Counted from the stretch's first letter, positions 1 to 9,301 are shown. The stretch is 64,000 bases of DNA from Acinetobacter higginsii (GCF_000369525.1 NZ_KB850072.1:680760-744759); one strand, 5' to 3'. Numbers and translations: made by a program. The notes: generated from the letters alone by a model not told the origin.

Positions 1-116
1 AGTCATTGATATAGCGTTCTTACTTAAACAATATTATTGGTAACTTCTGTTATAACACAATCTACATGAAAGCAAAGCCCTGCATTTGTTTGCAGAATTG
101 TTTATCTGGCGACCGC

Positions 117-1010
117 TTACTCCTCATTGTGTTTACGTTGCTGTCGGATATGATCGATTAAGTATTTGGCAGCGACCCCTAATTCACTTTCACGGCTCCA
201 GACCAGATCAACATAGTATTCAAATTTAGGGGTGAAATCATACATATCCAAAATCTTGAGTTTCTTTTTGAGTTCTGGATTTTCATTGAACATTTGCAAG
301 GGCAACACACCCCAACCTAAATTACGAATAATCATCATACACGCTGAATGATGATTGTCGGTACGCCAATAGTCCTTTGAATAAAGCAATTCGGGCTTGA
401 TGCTATGATCTCGGCTTGCAACTACAATTTGACGTATTTGTACTGCTTGCTCAAAAGAAACTTTGTCGAGGAGCGCCAATGGATGATTTTTTGCAATCAC
501 AGGCACAAGCGCTTCCCGTTTAAGTTCTACAAACTGTTCACGACTATCCAGTTGTTCTCGCTCAAACATCAATGCAAGTTGTGCAGATTGATCAAGTAAC
601 ATCTGTAAAGCATCTTCTTGTGGTGCTGAAAAGATATTAATCGCCAGACTAGGGAATTGCTGTTCTAGCAGGGTGATATAGTCGGTCCAGTTGGTATAGA
701 GCAGTTCTGAAACCACCACAATATTTAAGGTCGACTCTAAGCCCGTGCTCAATGCATGCGCATGCTGCTTCCATTGATTCATTTCAATCAATAATTGTTG
801 TGTTTTCTCATAAAGCACAGTGGCTTCTGCTGTCGGGATGGGTTCACGTCCAACCCGTTCAAATAGATTGAGATTGAGATCAATTTCTAAATTGGCAATC
901 GACATACTTACAGCAGAAGGGACTTTGCCTAATTTACGTGCCGCAGCCGAAAATGAACCTGTTTCAATAACGGTTTGAAACATGATGAGTTGTTCTTGAT
1001 TAATATTCAT
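117..1010 (-). CDS. aceR: LysR-family regulator of the AceI efflux pump (AceR)
   Basis: A 297-residue LysR-type transcription factor. The N-terminal winged helix-turn-helix is visible at about residues 3-60 (FQTVIETGSFSAAARKLGK, then SAVSMSIANLE), followed by a periplasmic-binding-protein-like effector domain. It is transcribed divergently from aceI with 87 bp between the start codons, the arrangement known for AceR, which activates aceI in response to chlorhexidine in Acinetobacter. The role is therefore taken from family and context; the helix-turn-helix is seen directly. The ATG start is the first in frame. Confidence 0.85.
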   Translation of the reverse strand: MNINQEQLIMFQTVIETGSFSAAARKLGKVPSAVSMSIANLEIDLNLNLFERVGREPIPTAEATVLYEKTQQLLIEMNQWKQHAHALSTGLESTLNIVVVSELLYTNWTDYITLLEQQFPSLAINIFSAPQEDALQMLLDQSAQLALMFEREQLDSREQFVELKREALVPVIAKNHPLALLDKVSFEQAVQIRQIVVASRDHSIKPELLYSKDYWRTDNHHSACMMIIRNLGWGVLPLQMFNENPELKKKLKILDMYDFTPKFEYYVDLVWSRESELGVAAKYLIDHIRQQRKHNEE

Positions 1011-1032
1011 CTGTCAAAAAAACTGAAAGAAC

Positions 1033-1049
1033 CTGATTGGATTGATCAG
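1033..1049 (+). promoter_or_regulatory. Candidate LysR-type operator between aceR and aceI
   Basis: An interrupted inverted repeat, CTGAT-N7-ATCAG, lies in the 87-bp divergent region, just ahead of an A/T-rich stretch (TATTATAAAAATAAAAT) that could hold the aceI -10. LysR regulators bind dyads of this kind (T-N11-A type). Assignment to AceR is inference from position. Confidence 0.4.
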
Positions 1050-1097
1050 TATTATAAAAATAAAATGGCACTTATCCAAACAAGAGAGTGTTATGAA

Positions 1098-1529
1098 ATG
1101 TTGATTTCCAAAAGAAGACTCATTCATGCAATTAGCTATGAAGTGATTTTATTGGTCATCATCGCGATTGCTTTAAGTTTTATTTTTAGTATGCCACTAG
1201 AAGTAACTGGTATTTTAGGTACGATCATGGCGGTTATTTCCGTATTCTGGAATATGATCTTTAACCATTACTTTGAAAAAGTGGAACATAAATATCAATG
1301 GGAAAGAACAATCCCAGTGCGTATTATGCATGCGATTGGATTTGAGGGCGGCTTGATGCTTGCAACAATTCCAATTATTGCGTATTTGATGAAGATGACC
1401 ATCATTGAAGCAATCATCTTAGATTTCGGTTTGACCATGTGTATCTTGGTCTATACATTCATCTTCCAGTGGTGTTATGACGTGGTAGAAGATCGTTTCT
1501 TCCCAAATGCAAAACTTGCATCATCATAA
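1098..1529 (+). CDS. aceI: PACE-family chlorhexidine efflux transporter AceI
   Basis: A 143-residue inner-membrane protein with four predicted transmembrane helices arranged as two tandem bacterial transmembrane pair domains, the PACE family signature. It begins MLISKRRLIHAISYE and contains the conserved Glu in the first helix (SYEVILLVI), essential for proton-coupled export in AceI, and the FNHYFEKVEHKY motif after helix 2. The frame stays open further upstream to 975, but that would overlap aceR and exceed the usual 140-150 residues; the ATG at 1098, preceded by GAGAG, gives the standard length. AceI exports chlorhexidine and probably short-chain diamines. A terminator hairpin follows. Confidence 0.93.
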   Translation: MLISKRRLIHAISYEVILLVIIAIALSFIFSMPLEVTGILGTIMAVISVFWNMIFNHYFEKVEHKYQWERTIPVRIMHAIGFEGGLMLATIPIIAYLMKMTIIEAIILDFGLTMCILVYTFIFQWCYDVVEDRFFPNAKLASS

Positions 1530-1540
1530 TTATTTGATGA

Positions 1541-1577
1541 AAAGCATTCTTCGGGATTGACTGAAGAGTGCTTTTTT
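1541..1577 (+). terminator. Rho-independent terminator after aceI
   Basis: The arms AAAGCATTCTTC and GAAGAGTGCTTT (one G-T pair) enclose a short loop and are followed by a T run. Confidence 0.8.
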
Positions 1578-1721
1578 ATTGTCTGCAGCTCAGCATGATT
1601 TGATTACAGTATTGATAAAGTCAGATTGCTCAAGTTTATTTAATATCGTCAGAGCAAGTTTTAAATAATATAAGAAACAATACCAAAATTTAATGACGCT
1701 AGGTCGTAGGAGAATAAAAAT

Positions 1722-2117
1722 ATGCCAAGTGTGCTTATTGAAGTTAGGCAACAATATCCAGTCGCAGTTGAACTGGAGATCATGGAGGCAGTGCATACGG
1801 CACTGAGAGATGCTTTTAAAATCATGGCCAGTGATCGGAATGTACGTTTAATTGTGCATGAAGCACATCGCTTTCAATGCCCGCCTGAAAAGGCAAAACC
1901 AGAATGTTATACCTTGATTAGTATTGATGCATTTCTTGGACGCTCTTTAGATGCCAAGCGTCAGCTGTATAAATTGATTGTGCATAATCTTGAGCCGATA
2001 GGCATTCCCAAAGATCATGTAAAAATTATGCTTCGTGAACTGCCTTCAGAAAATTTTGGTGTTCGTGGTGGTCAGGCAGCTTGTGATGTTAATTTAGGTT
2101 TTAAAATTGATGTTTAG
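1722..2117 (+). CDS. Tautomerase-superfamily protein
   Basis: A 131-residue protein that starts Met-Pro (MPSVLIEVRQQ). In the 4-oxalocrotonate tautomerase/MIF superfamily the Pro exposed after Met removal is the catalytic base, so an active tautomerase is likely. The length fits a single-chain double beta-alpha-beta unit rather than the 60-residue 4-OT form. The C-terminal NFGVRGGQAACD resembles tautomerase_3/MIF-like proteins. No aromatic degradation genes lie nearby, so the substrate is unknown. A weak hairpin follows the stop codon. Confidence 0.75.
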   Translation: MPSVLIEVRQQYPVAVELEIMEAVHTALRDAFKIMASDRNVRLIVHEAHRFQCPPEKAKPECYTLISIDAFLGRSLDAKRQLYKLIVHNLEPIGIPKDHVKIMLRELPSENFGVRGGQAACDVNLGFKIDV

Positions 2118-2133
2118 ATCAAAGTGTTAAAGA

Positions 2134-2160
2134 GGAAAGCTCTATCAGGGCTTTCTTTTA
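2134..2160 (+). terminator. Weak terminator after the tautomerase gene
   Basis: A 6-bp GAAAGC/GCTTTC stem followed by a short T-rich stretch. The stem is short, so activity is uncertain. Confidence 0.45.
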
Positions 2161-2212
2161 TTTAAATAGGAAAATAGCCTAAGTAATTTTAAAAGATGAG
2201 ATAAATAAAAAG

Positions 2213-2587
2213 ATGTTTAAATTAATTTTACTCATTCTATCTATTGTTTGCCAAGTCAGCTATGCGGGCTATGATTTACATATCACAAAAAAAGAATTTT
2301 ATTTTAATGAAGGGGAATGTATTACTCCTGCAGAATGGCACGCTTATATGATGCTAGATCCATCATTAAAAAGTGATCTCCAGAATTCAGCACAAGACTT
2401 TCTGATTCTTATTGATAAGCAAGAAATTCCACTAATATATAGTCATGATTCTTGTAGTTTATCGATTAAAAATCCAAGTCCTGAAGCGATTAGGAAAATG
2501 ATTGAGATTGCAAACAAACTTCATGCAACAGTACAAGGTGACGATGCTGAAATTTATATCACGCCTGAGGAAATAATTAGACGGTAA
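2213..2587 (+). CDS. Small exported protein of unknown function
   Basis: A 124-residue product with a clear N-terminal signal peptide (MFKLILLILSIVCQVSYA, cleavage likely after residue 18). The mature part is about 106 residues, contains two cysteines (GECITP and DSCSL) that could form a disulfide, and ends in a charged alpha/beta segment. I recognise no family. It is probably periplasmic. The gene is A+T-rich and stands alone between the tautomerase gene and mfd. Confidence 0.65.
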   Translation: MFKLILLILSIVCQVSYAGYDLHITKKEFYFNEGECITPAEWHAYMMLDPSLKSDLQNSAQDFLILIDKQEIPLIYSHDSCSLSIKNPSPEAIRKMIEIANKLHATVQGDDAEIYITPEEIIRR

Positions 2588-2693
2588 TTTATAAGAAGCG
2601 GAAGCTCAAATCAGTCGTAGAAAAACTCACACTCCTCAAAAAACATCATGCTAAAATAGGGAACTTATCTTTTTAGATTGCATGATTTTCTCT

Positions 2694-5600
2694 ATGTTTC
2701 AACAAGAAATCTCTCAATTAAACTTACAACAATTCAAAGCGGGTGAAAAACGCTGGGTCGGTTCCTTACTTGGATCATCAGCTGCATTATTATTTAAAGA
2801 AATTGCCACTCAAAATTCGAATCTTTATGTGATTATTGCAAGGAATAATCAACATCTTGCCCAGCTTGAAAGTGAGCTTGAGTTTTATGGCATAACGCCT
2901 GTTATTTTCCCTGATTGGGAAATTTTGCCTTATGACCGCTTGTCTCCGCACCAAGATATTGTTTCTGAACGTTTAGCAATTTTATCGAATATGCCACAAA
3001 AGGGTATTTTACTGGTTTCTGCCAGCACCTTGGCGCAACGTGTTGCCCCTTATTCGTGGGTCGTGGGTGAGCACTTTGATATCAAAGTCGGGCAGAAGTT
3101 AGACCTCGAAGCACAAAAGAAACAATTGGTTCAAGCAGGCTATCGTTTAGTTGACACGGTTTATGATCATGGTGAATTTGCAGTTCGCGGTAGCATCATG
3201 GATATTTTTGCATCTGGACAAGATGAACCGATTCGAATTGATTTATTTGATGATGAAATTGAAAGTCTAAAGTTCTTTGATCCAGAAACTCAAAGAACGA
3301 CGGAATCCTTAAAGAACTTTACGGTATTACCTGCAAAAGAGTTTCCACTCAAAGAAGGGCGCTCTACCTTTAGAGATCGCTATGCAGAAAGCTTCCCAAC
3401 TGCAAATCCAAAGAAAAATCCGATTTATCAGGATGTATTAGAGGGAATTGCAACGCCCGGTTTAGAGTTTTATTTGCCATTATTTTTTGATAAGAAGCTG
3501 ATGGAAGCGCAGAGTATGTTGACGACATACTTACCAGATAATTGCGTTGTCATTACAAATAGTGAAATTGAAGATGATTTAATGAACTTCTGGAAAGAAG
3601 TGATGCGTCGTTATGAAGATCGACGTCATAACATTGATCAACCAATCCTACCGCCAGAAGAATTATTTTTAATGCCTAACCATGTTTTACAGGCATTAAA
3701 TCAACTCCCTCGAATTTTGGCTTCAGCAGAAGCTTTCGAGACCAAGGCGGGTGTACTCAATGTCGCGGCTGAACAACCACCTAAACTAGCAGTTGATCCG
3801 AAAAAAGAACAACCGTTTGAGGCAGTAAAACATTATATCGACCAAGCCAAGCATCCTGTTTTATTGGTCGCTGAGAGTGCTGGTCGCCGTGAGACCTTAA
3901 AAGATGCGTTGCGTGGTGTATTGGGTGAAATTCAAAACGTAGACAGTTTTGCTCAGTTCCAAAAAGATAAGTTGCAGGTTGCGATTACCAGTGCGCCACT
4001 AGATCGAGGGCTGTTGCTGAGTAATCAGCTGTCGGTGATTTCGGAAAATCAACTTTATGAACACCGTGTGGTGCAGCGCCGTCGTAAGCGTCAGCAAGAA
4101 GTATCTGAAGAGTTCTTGATTCGTAGTTTAACCGAGCTGAGTATTGGTGCACCTGTGGTGCATATCGATCATGGTGTAGGGCGTTATGCAGGTTTAATTA
4201 CGCTAGAAATCGATGAGCAGGATCATGAATTCTTGCAGCTTGATTATGCAGATGGTGCGAAAGTCTATGTGCCGGTAACCAATTTACATCTGATTAGCCG
4301 CTATAGTGGGGGTGATCCTGATTTAGCCCCATTGCATAAATTGGGTACGGATACTTGGAGCAAAGCGAAGCGCAAAGCTTTGGAACAAATCCATGATGTT
4401 GCCGCAGAGTTATTACATATTCAGGCCCGTCGTCAATCCAAACCTGGTTTTGCTTTTGAGCTGGATCATACGGGATATATGCAATTCTCCAGTGGCTTTG
4501 CCTATGAAGAAACTTTAGACCAAGCTAACGCAATTGAAGCAACCATCCATGATATGCAGCTGGCCAAACCGATGGATCGTTTGGTTTGTGGTGATGTGGG
4601 CTTTGGTAAAACCGAAGTGGCAATGCGTGCAGCATTCGTTGCGGTACAAAATAATAAGCAAGTTGCAGTTCTAGTACCCACGACATTGTTAGCACAACAA
4701 CATTATGAATCTTTTAAAGACCGTTTTGCCGATACAGCGGTACGCATTGAAGTATTGTCGCGTTTTGGCAGCAATAAAACCCACTTAAAAATCATTGAAG
4801 ATCTTGCAGATGGCAAAGTCGATATTGTGGTCGGCACGCATAAAATTCTGCAAGAAAACATTCAATTCAAGAATCTTGGACTCATGATTGTCGATGAAGA
4901 GCATCGTTTTGGTGTCCGTGATAAAGAACGTATCAAGGCTTTACGTGCTGATGTGGATATGTTGACCTTAACGGCGACCCCGATTCCACGTACCTTGAAT
5001 ATGGCATTCTCAGGGATGCGCGATCTCTCGATTATTGCAACACCACCCGCACGTCGTTTAGCCGTGAAAACCTTTGTGCAAGAACACACTGATGATTCGG
5101 TTAAAGAGGCGATTCTACGTGAGTTACTACGTGGCGGTCAGGTGTACTTGTTGCACAATGAGGTGGATACCATTGAGCGTGCTGCTGAAACCATTCGTAA
5201 TTTAGTGCCAGAAGCACGGGTCGCTGTAGCGCACGGGCAAATGCGAGAGCGTGAACTAGAACAAGTGATGCAGCAGTTCTATCACAAAGAATATAACGTG
5301 TTGGTGTGTTCAACCATTATTGAAACGGGTATTGATGTGCCGAATGCCAATACTATTATCATTGAACGTGCCGATAAACTAGGTCTGGCACAACTGCATC
5401 AATTGCGTGGTCGTGTCGGACGTTCGCATCATCAAGCCTATGCCTATTTATTGGTTCCATCGATCAAGCACCTGAAAGGTGATGCCGAAAAACGTTTAGA
5501 TGCCATTCAACGTGCTTCAACTTTGGGTGCTGGTTTTATGTTAGCAACTGAAGATTTGGAGATTCGTGGCGCGGGTGAGTTACTTGGTGAGCAGCAAAGT

Positions 5601-6152
5601 GGTTCAATGCAGGCGATTGGTTATAGCCTGTATATGGAAATGCTCGAAAAAGCGACCAAAGCCATTCAAAAAGGCAAAACACCTAATTTTGATGCGCCGT
5701 TGTCCTTAACCGCTGAAATTAATTTGCATATGCCTGCGTTGATTCCAGATGACTACTTGGGTGATGTACATCAACGTTTGTTGTTCTATAAACGTATCAG
5801 TAATACTGATAGCCAAGAGAAGCTCGACAATATCCGTATGGAGTTGATTGATCGTTTTGGTATTCCTCCGCAACCTGTGAAGCAATTGTTTAGTGTGCAT
5901 CAGCTGCGTTTGCGTGCAGAGCAGTTGGGTATTACCAAAATCGACATCAATAGTAATGGGGGATATATCGAGTTTGCACCTGATACCCCTGTACAGGCGA
6001 TCAGTATCATTCAACTAATGCAGAAAAATCCGACCTATTACCGAATGGAAGGCGGTCAACGCTTGAAAGTTATGGTGCAACTAGCAGAGTACGACAAACG
6101 GATTCAGTTTATTGTGGACTTGTTGAATAAGTTATTGAGTGAGTTAAATTGA
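2694..6152 (+). CDS. mfd: Transcription-repair coupling factor Mfd
   Basis: An approximately 1150-residue SF2 DNA translocase that removes stalled RNA polymerase at lesions and recruits UvrA. The domain order is the normal one: UvrB-like N-terminal region (residues 1-330), RNA-polymerase-interacting CarD-like domain (about 475-540, GAPVVHIDHGVGRYAGL), helicase domain with Walker A GDVGFGKT and Walker B DEEH, a helicase C domain with the QLRGRVGRS motif, and the C-terminal TRCF domain. Length is typical. Two ATGs (2682 and 2694) are possible and neither has a good Shine-Dalgarno; I prefer 2694 because MFQQEI aligns better with other Mfd starts. It looks intact. Confidence 0.97.
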   Translation: MFQQEISQLNLQQFKAGEKRWVGSLLGSSAALLFKEIATQNSNLYVIIARNNQHLAQLESELEFYGITPVIFPDWEILPYDRLSPHQDIVSERLAILSNMPQKGILLVSASTLAQRVAPYSWVVGEHFDIKVGQKLDLEAQKKQLVQAGYRLVDTVYDHGEFAVRGSIMDIFASGQDEPIRIDLFDDEIESLKFFDPETQRTTESLKNFTVLPAKEFPLKEGRSTFRDRYAESFPTANPKKNPIYQDVLEGIATPGLEFYLPLFFDKKLMEAQSMLTTYLPDNCVVITNSEIEDDLMNFWKEVMRRYEDRRHNIDQPILPPEELFLMPNHVLQALNQLPRILASAEAFETKAGVLNVAAEQPPKLAVDPKKEQPFEAVKHYIDQAKHPVLLVAESAGRRETLKDALRGVLGEIQNVDSFAQFQKDKLQVAITSAPLDRGLLLSNQLSVISENQLYEHRVVQRRRKRQQEVSEEFLIRSLTELSIGAPVVHIDHGVGRYAGLITLEIDEQDHEFLQLDYADGAKVYVPVTNLHLISRYSGGDPDLAPLHKLGTDTWSKAKRKALEQIHDVAAELLHIQARRQSKPGFAFELDHTGYMQFSSGFAYEETLDQANAIEATIHDMQLAKPMDRLVCGDVGFGKTEVAMRAAFVAVQNNKQVAVLVPTTLLAQQHYESFKDRFADTAVRIEVLSRFGSNKTHLKIIEDLADGKVDIVVGTHKILQENIQFKNLGLMIVDEEHRFGVRDKERIKALRADVDMLTLTATPIPRTLNMAFSGMRDLSIIATPPARRLAVKTFVQEHTDDSVKEAILRELLRGGQVYLLHNEVDTIERAAETIRNLVPEARVAVAHGQMRERELEQVMQQFYHKEYNVLVCSTIIETGIDVPNANTIIIERADKLGLAQLHQLRGRVGRSHHQAYAYLLVPSIKHLKGDAEKRLDAIQRASTLGAGFMLATEDLEIRGAGELLGEQQSGSMQAIGYSLYMEMLEKATKAIQKGKTPNFDAPLSLTAEINLHMPALIPDDYLGDVHQRLLFYKRISNTDSQEKLDNIRMELIDRFGIPPQPVKQLFSVHQLRLRAEQLGITKIDINSNGGYIEFAPDTPVQAISIIQLMQKNPTYYRMEGGQRLKVMVQLAEYDKRIQFIVDLLNKLLSELN

Positions 6153-6350
6153 GGCTTTTAAGCACTTGATTTGATGGTTAATTGAGCAAGTTCTGTTTTT
6201 TAGCAAAAGCATTTCTGTTTTTGATCAGATGTTCATGCAATAAATGAGGAAAATCATTGTTATTTGTAATCAAACGGGTTACTAATAATATTCACATCAA
6301 AACTGATGTGATAGTATTGATCATCATTATTCTGCATCATTTATAAAGAT

Positions 6351-6785
6351 ATGTTTAGTTTGCATCCACAACTTGCTCAAGATACATTTTTTGTAGGCGA
6401 CTTCCCGCTTTCAACATGTCGTTTAATGAATGATATGCAATTTCCTTGGTTGATCCTGATTCCGCGTGTTCCAGGTGTCACAGAATTATATGAATTAAGC
6501 CAAGCAGACCAAGAACAGTTTTTACGTGAATCGAGCTGGTTATCAAGCCAATTGTCACGTGTATTCCGTGCAGACAAGATGAATGTAGCAGCTTTAGGAA
6601 ACGTTGTTCCTCAGCTTCATTTTCATCATGTAGTACGTTATCAAAATGATGTTGCATGGCCTAAGCCAGTGTGGGGAACACCAGCGGTGCCTTATAGCAA
6701 TGAAGTACTTGCGCACATGCGTCAAACGTTAATGCTGGCATTGCGTGGACAGGGTGATATGCCATTTGATTGGCGTATGGACTGA
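6351..6785 (+). CDS. HIT-domain nucleotide-binding protein
   Basis: A 144-residue histidine-triad protein. The signature region QLHFHHVVRY at about residue 84 carries the first two histidines (H-F-H), including the middle one that acts as nucleophile in the family; the third position is occupied by Val, with an extra His one place earlier. NVVPQLHFH and the downstream WPKPVWG are typical of the proteobacterial branch of short HIT proteins. The expected activity is nucleotide phosphoramidate or dinucleotide hydrolysis; the substrate is not evident. It lies between mfd and the cyclase gene, 51 bp upstream of the latter. Confidence 0.85.
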   Translation: MFSLHPQLAQDTFFVGDFPLSTCRLMNDMQFPWLILIPRVPGVTELYELSQADQEQFLRESSWLSSQLSRVFRADKMNVAALGNVVPQLHFHHVVRYQNDVAWPKPVWGTPAVPYSNEVLAHMRQTLMLALRGQGDMPFDWRMD

Positions 6786-6836
6786 TCCAGAAAATAGAAT
6801 AAATACAGTATTCTATAATAAAAAAAGGAGGATAGA

Positions 6837-8273
6837 GTGCCACTAGATAGGTTGATTGATAAAGAACCTAGACAGTTTGCTTATTTTCATCGTTTGATGG
6901 GATATTCGATTCTGTCACTAATTCTGGTAATTTATACATTTACCTCAACTAGTGCTAGCTATCAACTCTACCTTCTTCCTTTATTACTCATTTATTTTCT
7001 GTTTTGTCCCCGTTTAGAAAAATGGCTGCAATATAAATTTGATAAAAAAATAGAAAAAAATGTTCTTTTCGGCAACGAGGCTGTGATCATTGCGCTGGTT
7101 CTTGCCGCATTGCATCTCAGTTTAGTTCCCACCTTTACGATCCTATTTGGATTGCTGTATGTCGGATTGAACAATAAAATTTCTCTGCCAGTCTCTTGTT
7201 TAATCGGTTTGATTGGCGTCATTGTTTTCTATTTCAGTACTTTTGTGATTTTTGGCGCGGAAGAATATTTCGAACCAACCAATCCTGAATTAACAGTCGT
7301 TAGTTTGCTTGGTTTGATGATGTTTATCGTGATTGGTAACTATTATCAGCACCGTCGTTTAAATATTCTGGGTCAACAACGCCAGCATTATCATAATCAA
7401 ATGACGCGTTATATCGCTTTTGCCAATCAGCTTAGCCGTTATGCGCCATTGCAGTTATGGCAGTCAATCATGCGTGGTGAGGCAGAGGCAAAAATTGAAT
7501 ATAAGCGTAAAAAACTAACCATTTTCTTCTCGGATATTCAAGGTTTTACTGAACTTTCTGAAACCTTAATCCCAGACGATTTAGCCTTCTTGCTCAATGA
7601 TTATTTGAGTCATATGACTGAAATTGCCAAGCAGTATGAAGCAACTGTCGATAAGTTTATGGGCGATGCGATTCTTATTTTCTTTGGTGATCCAAACTCG
7701 CAGGGTGTCGAACAGGATGCAAAATCTTGTGTCGAAATGGCCATTGCAATGCGTCAGCAAATGAAACTGTTGCGTGAACGCTGGAAGAAAATGGGTTATC
7801 CCGCTTTGCATATTCGTATGGGCATCAGTACAGGTTATTGCCACGTCGGGAACTATGGTGCTTCTCATCGTATGGCCTATACCATTGTTGGTCGTGATGT
7901 AAACTTGGCAGCACGTTTGCAGTCTGCGGCTGAAGTTGATGAAATTCTGATTGCAGATGATACCCATCAACTGATTAAGAATGAGTTTTTATGTGTACCT
8001 AAAGTGCCAATTTATTTAAAAGGGATTCAAGGGCCAGTTAAAACTTGGCAGGTGATGGAGAAATTTACAGGTAAGAAATCAGATACGCAAAAATGGTTTG
8101 ATTTCGATTATAAAGGCTTCCATTTGGTCTTAAATCTGGAAGAAGTGCAGAACTATGAATATCCTGAACTGGTAGAGATATTGGAAAACATGGTTCAGCG
8201 GATCAAGACCCAGCAAAAAATTACCAATGCACAGGGTATCCCAAAACTGACTTTGGATGATGAAGTTAGATAA
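6837..8273 (+). CDS. Membrane-bound class III adenylate cyclase
   Basis: A 478-residue protein with a GTG start placed after a very strong ribosome site (AAAAGGAGGATAGA). Residues 20-175 hold about six hydrophobic helices, followed by a linker and a class III nucleotidyl cyclase domain at about 220-405. The metal-binding motif FSDIQGFTEL, the GDAILIFFGDP segment and the GRDVNLAARLQ region with its catalytic Asn/Arg are all present. It should make cAMP at the inner membrane, feeding a Crp/Vfr-type regulator encoded elsewhere. It matches the architecture of the main Acinetobacter adenylate cyclase (reported as CavA), an assignment made from memory of the family. Confidence 0.88.
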   Translation: MPLDRLIDKEPRQFAYFHRLMGYSILSLILVIYTFTSTSASYQLYLLPLLLIYFLFCPRLEKWLQYKFDKKIEKNVLFGNEAVIIALVLAALHLSLVPTFTILFGLLYVGLNNKISLPVSCLIGLIGVIVFYFSTFVIFGAEEYFEPTNPELTVVSLLGLMMFIVIGNYYQHRRLNILGQQRQHYHNQMTRYIAFANQLSRYAPLQLWQSIMRGEAEAKIEYKRKKLTIFFSDIQGFTELSETLIPDDLAFLLNDYLSHMTEIAKQYEATVDKFMGDAILIFFGDPNSQGVEQDAKSCVEMAIAMRQQMKLLRERWKKMGYPALHIRMGISTGYCHVGNYGASHRMAYTIVGRDVNLAARLQSAAEVDEILIADDTHQLIKNEFLCVPKVPIYLKGIQGPVKTWQVMEKFTGKKSDTQKWFDFDYKGFHLVLNLEEVQNYEYPELVEILENMVQRIKTQQKITNAQGIPKLTLDDEVR

Positions 8274-8399
8274 TCTTCAGTATAATTTTTTTAATTCAAG
8301 CTGTTATTTCTAGTGAAACAATCGTTGTATGGTTTTTGGGAAACAATTGCACCGAAGTTTTGTTGATATCTTAATTCTAATAAAGAGAATAAATAAAAA

Positions 8400-9239
8400 A
8401 TGCAGCAAGTGATAGAAAACCTAAATACGGCGATGCTGGATAATTTGGATATTAAGGATTTAATCTTAAAATTACCAAAACCATTAAGACCATATTTACA
8501 GGTAGTACCTTCTATGTGGATGTATGATGATCCGCTTTATGGTCAAATCAAAGCAATGCCTATGTTATATACGACGGGTAAAATTGTCTGGGCATCATTG
8601 GTACAAGCGAATAGGAATTTATTTGAACCTGAGTGGATATCGTGTGCTGGAGAGGTTGTATTTGATCCATCGGGGAAAATGCAGCCTGTTCAACTTGTGG
8701 AAGCGGCAGAGCAATTGTTTTCCCTAAAGGGAACTACTCCAAATGTCTTGGATCAACAGAATTATGCAGCGCATTTGACCAATGAATTTACCCGAGTATT
8801 TAATTATCCTTTTCCACAAAGTTTAGCGACTTTACCCTTAAAGATGTCTTCCATGTGGTTTGAGTATCGACATTTACCTGGTGGGCTTCTTGCAATGAAG
8901 GTTTTTCCAATCATTGTGTCAGAGCAAAACCCCAATTATATTATGCCTTTACCATCTTATTTTTGGCCAAATAACTTCTTTAAAGATAAGTGGCTGGAAC
9001 TGGCTGCACGAGAAAATGGTGGTGGTTTATATGATGTGGAGAAAGAGGTACTTAATAAGATTACGAATAAAGTATATTTAGAAGAAATTCTACTTCAACC
9101 TAAATTACCTCAAATTTTTGAAGAACAAATACCGCGAGAATCTGCTGTTACAAGTTCATCAAAAACTAAACTTAGTTGGTTTTTCTTGCCCTTTTTAGCC
9201 GTGATTTTGCTGTGTTTATTTATTTTTCTTAATAAATAA
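8400..9239 (+). CDS. Tail-anchored protein of unknown function
   Basis: A 279-residue protein with no signal peptide. The first 245 residues look soluble and contain several Trp/Pro-rich motifs (PSMWMYDDPLYGQI, LPSYFWPNNFFKDKW). Residues 258-277 form a single hydrophobic helix ending in LNK at the extreme C-terminus, so the protein is probably anchored in the inner membrane with its bulk in the cytoplasm. I recognise no domain. It lies between the cyclase gene and the end of the isc operon and faces the latter. Confidence 0.7.
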   Translation: MQQVIENLNTAMLDNLDIKDLILKLPKPLRPYLQVVPSMWMYDDPLYGQIKAMPMLYTTGKIVWASLVQANRNLFEPEWISCAGEVVFDPSGKMQPVQLVEAAEQLFSLKGTTPNVLDQQNYAAHLTNEFTRVFNYPFPQSLATLPLKMSSMWFEYRHLPGGLLAMKVFPIIVSEQNPNYIMPLPSYFWPNNFFKDKWLELAARENGGGLYDVEKEVLNKITNKVYLEEILLQPKLPQIFEEQIPRESAVTSSSKTKLSWFFLPFLAVILLCLFIFLNK

Positions 9240-9240
9240 A

Positions 9241-9267
9241 AAACTCCTCGTGAACGAAGAGTTTTTA
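9241..9267. terminator. Bidirectional terminator between the tail-anchored gene and the isc operon
   Basis: AAACTC-CTCG-TGAA-CGAAGAGTTT stem-loop flanked by A and T runs on both sides, placed between two convergent genes. Confidence 0.8.
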
Positions 9268-9301
9268 TTTGAACTTTGGAAATTAATCGATTTAGATATC
9301 T

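Noticed and set aside
1..116. Possible gene or RNA at the left edge
   Set aside because: Only 116 bases of A+T-rich sequence precede the aceR stop, with no open frame or structure I can support.
975..1097. Longer AceI starting at 975
   Set aside because: It would overlap aceR, consume the whole divergent promoter region and add 41 residues not found in PACE proteins.
6293..6310. CACATCA-N4-TGATGTG hairpin as mfd terminator
   Set aside because: There is no T run, and it lies about 140 bases after mfd and close to the HIT gene start; it could equally be a chance repeat.
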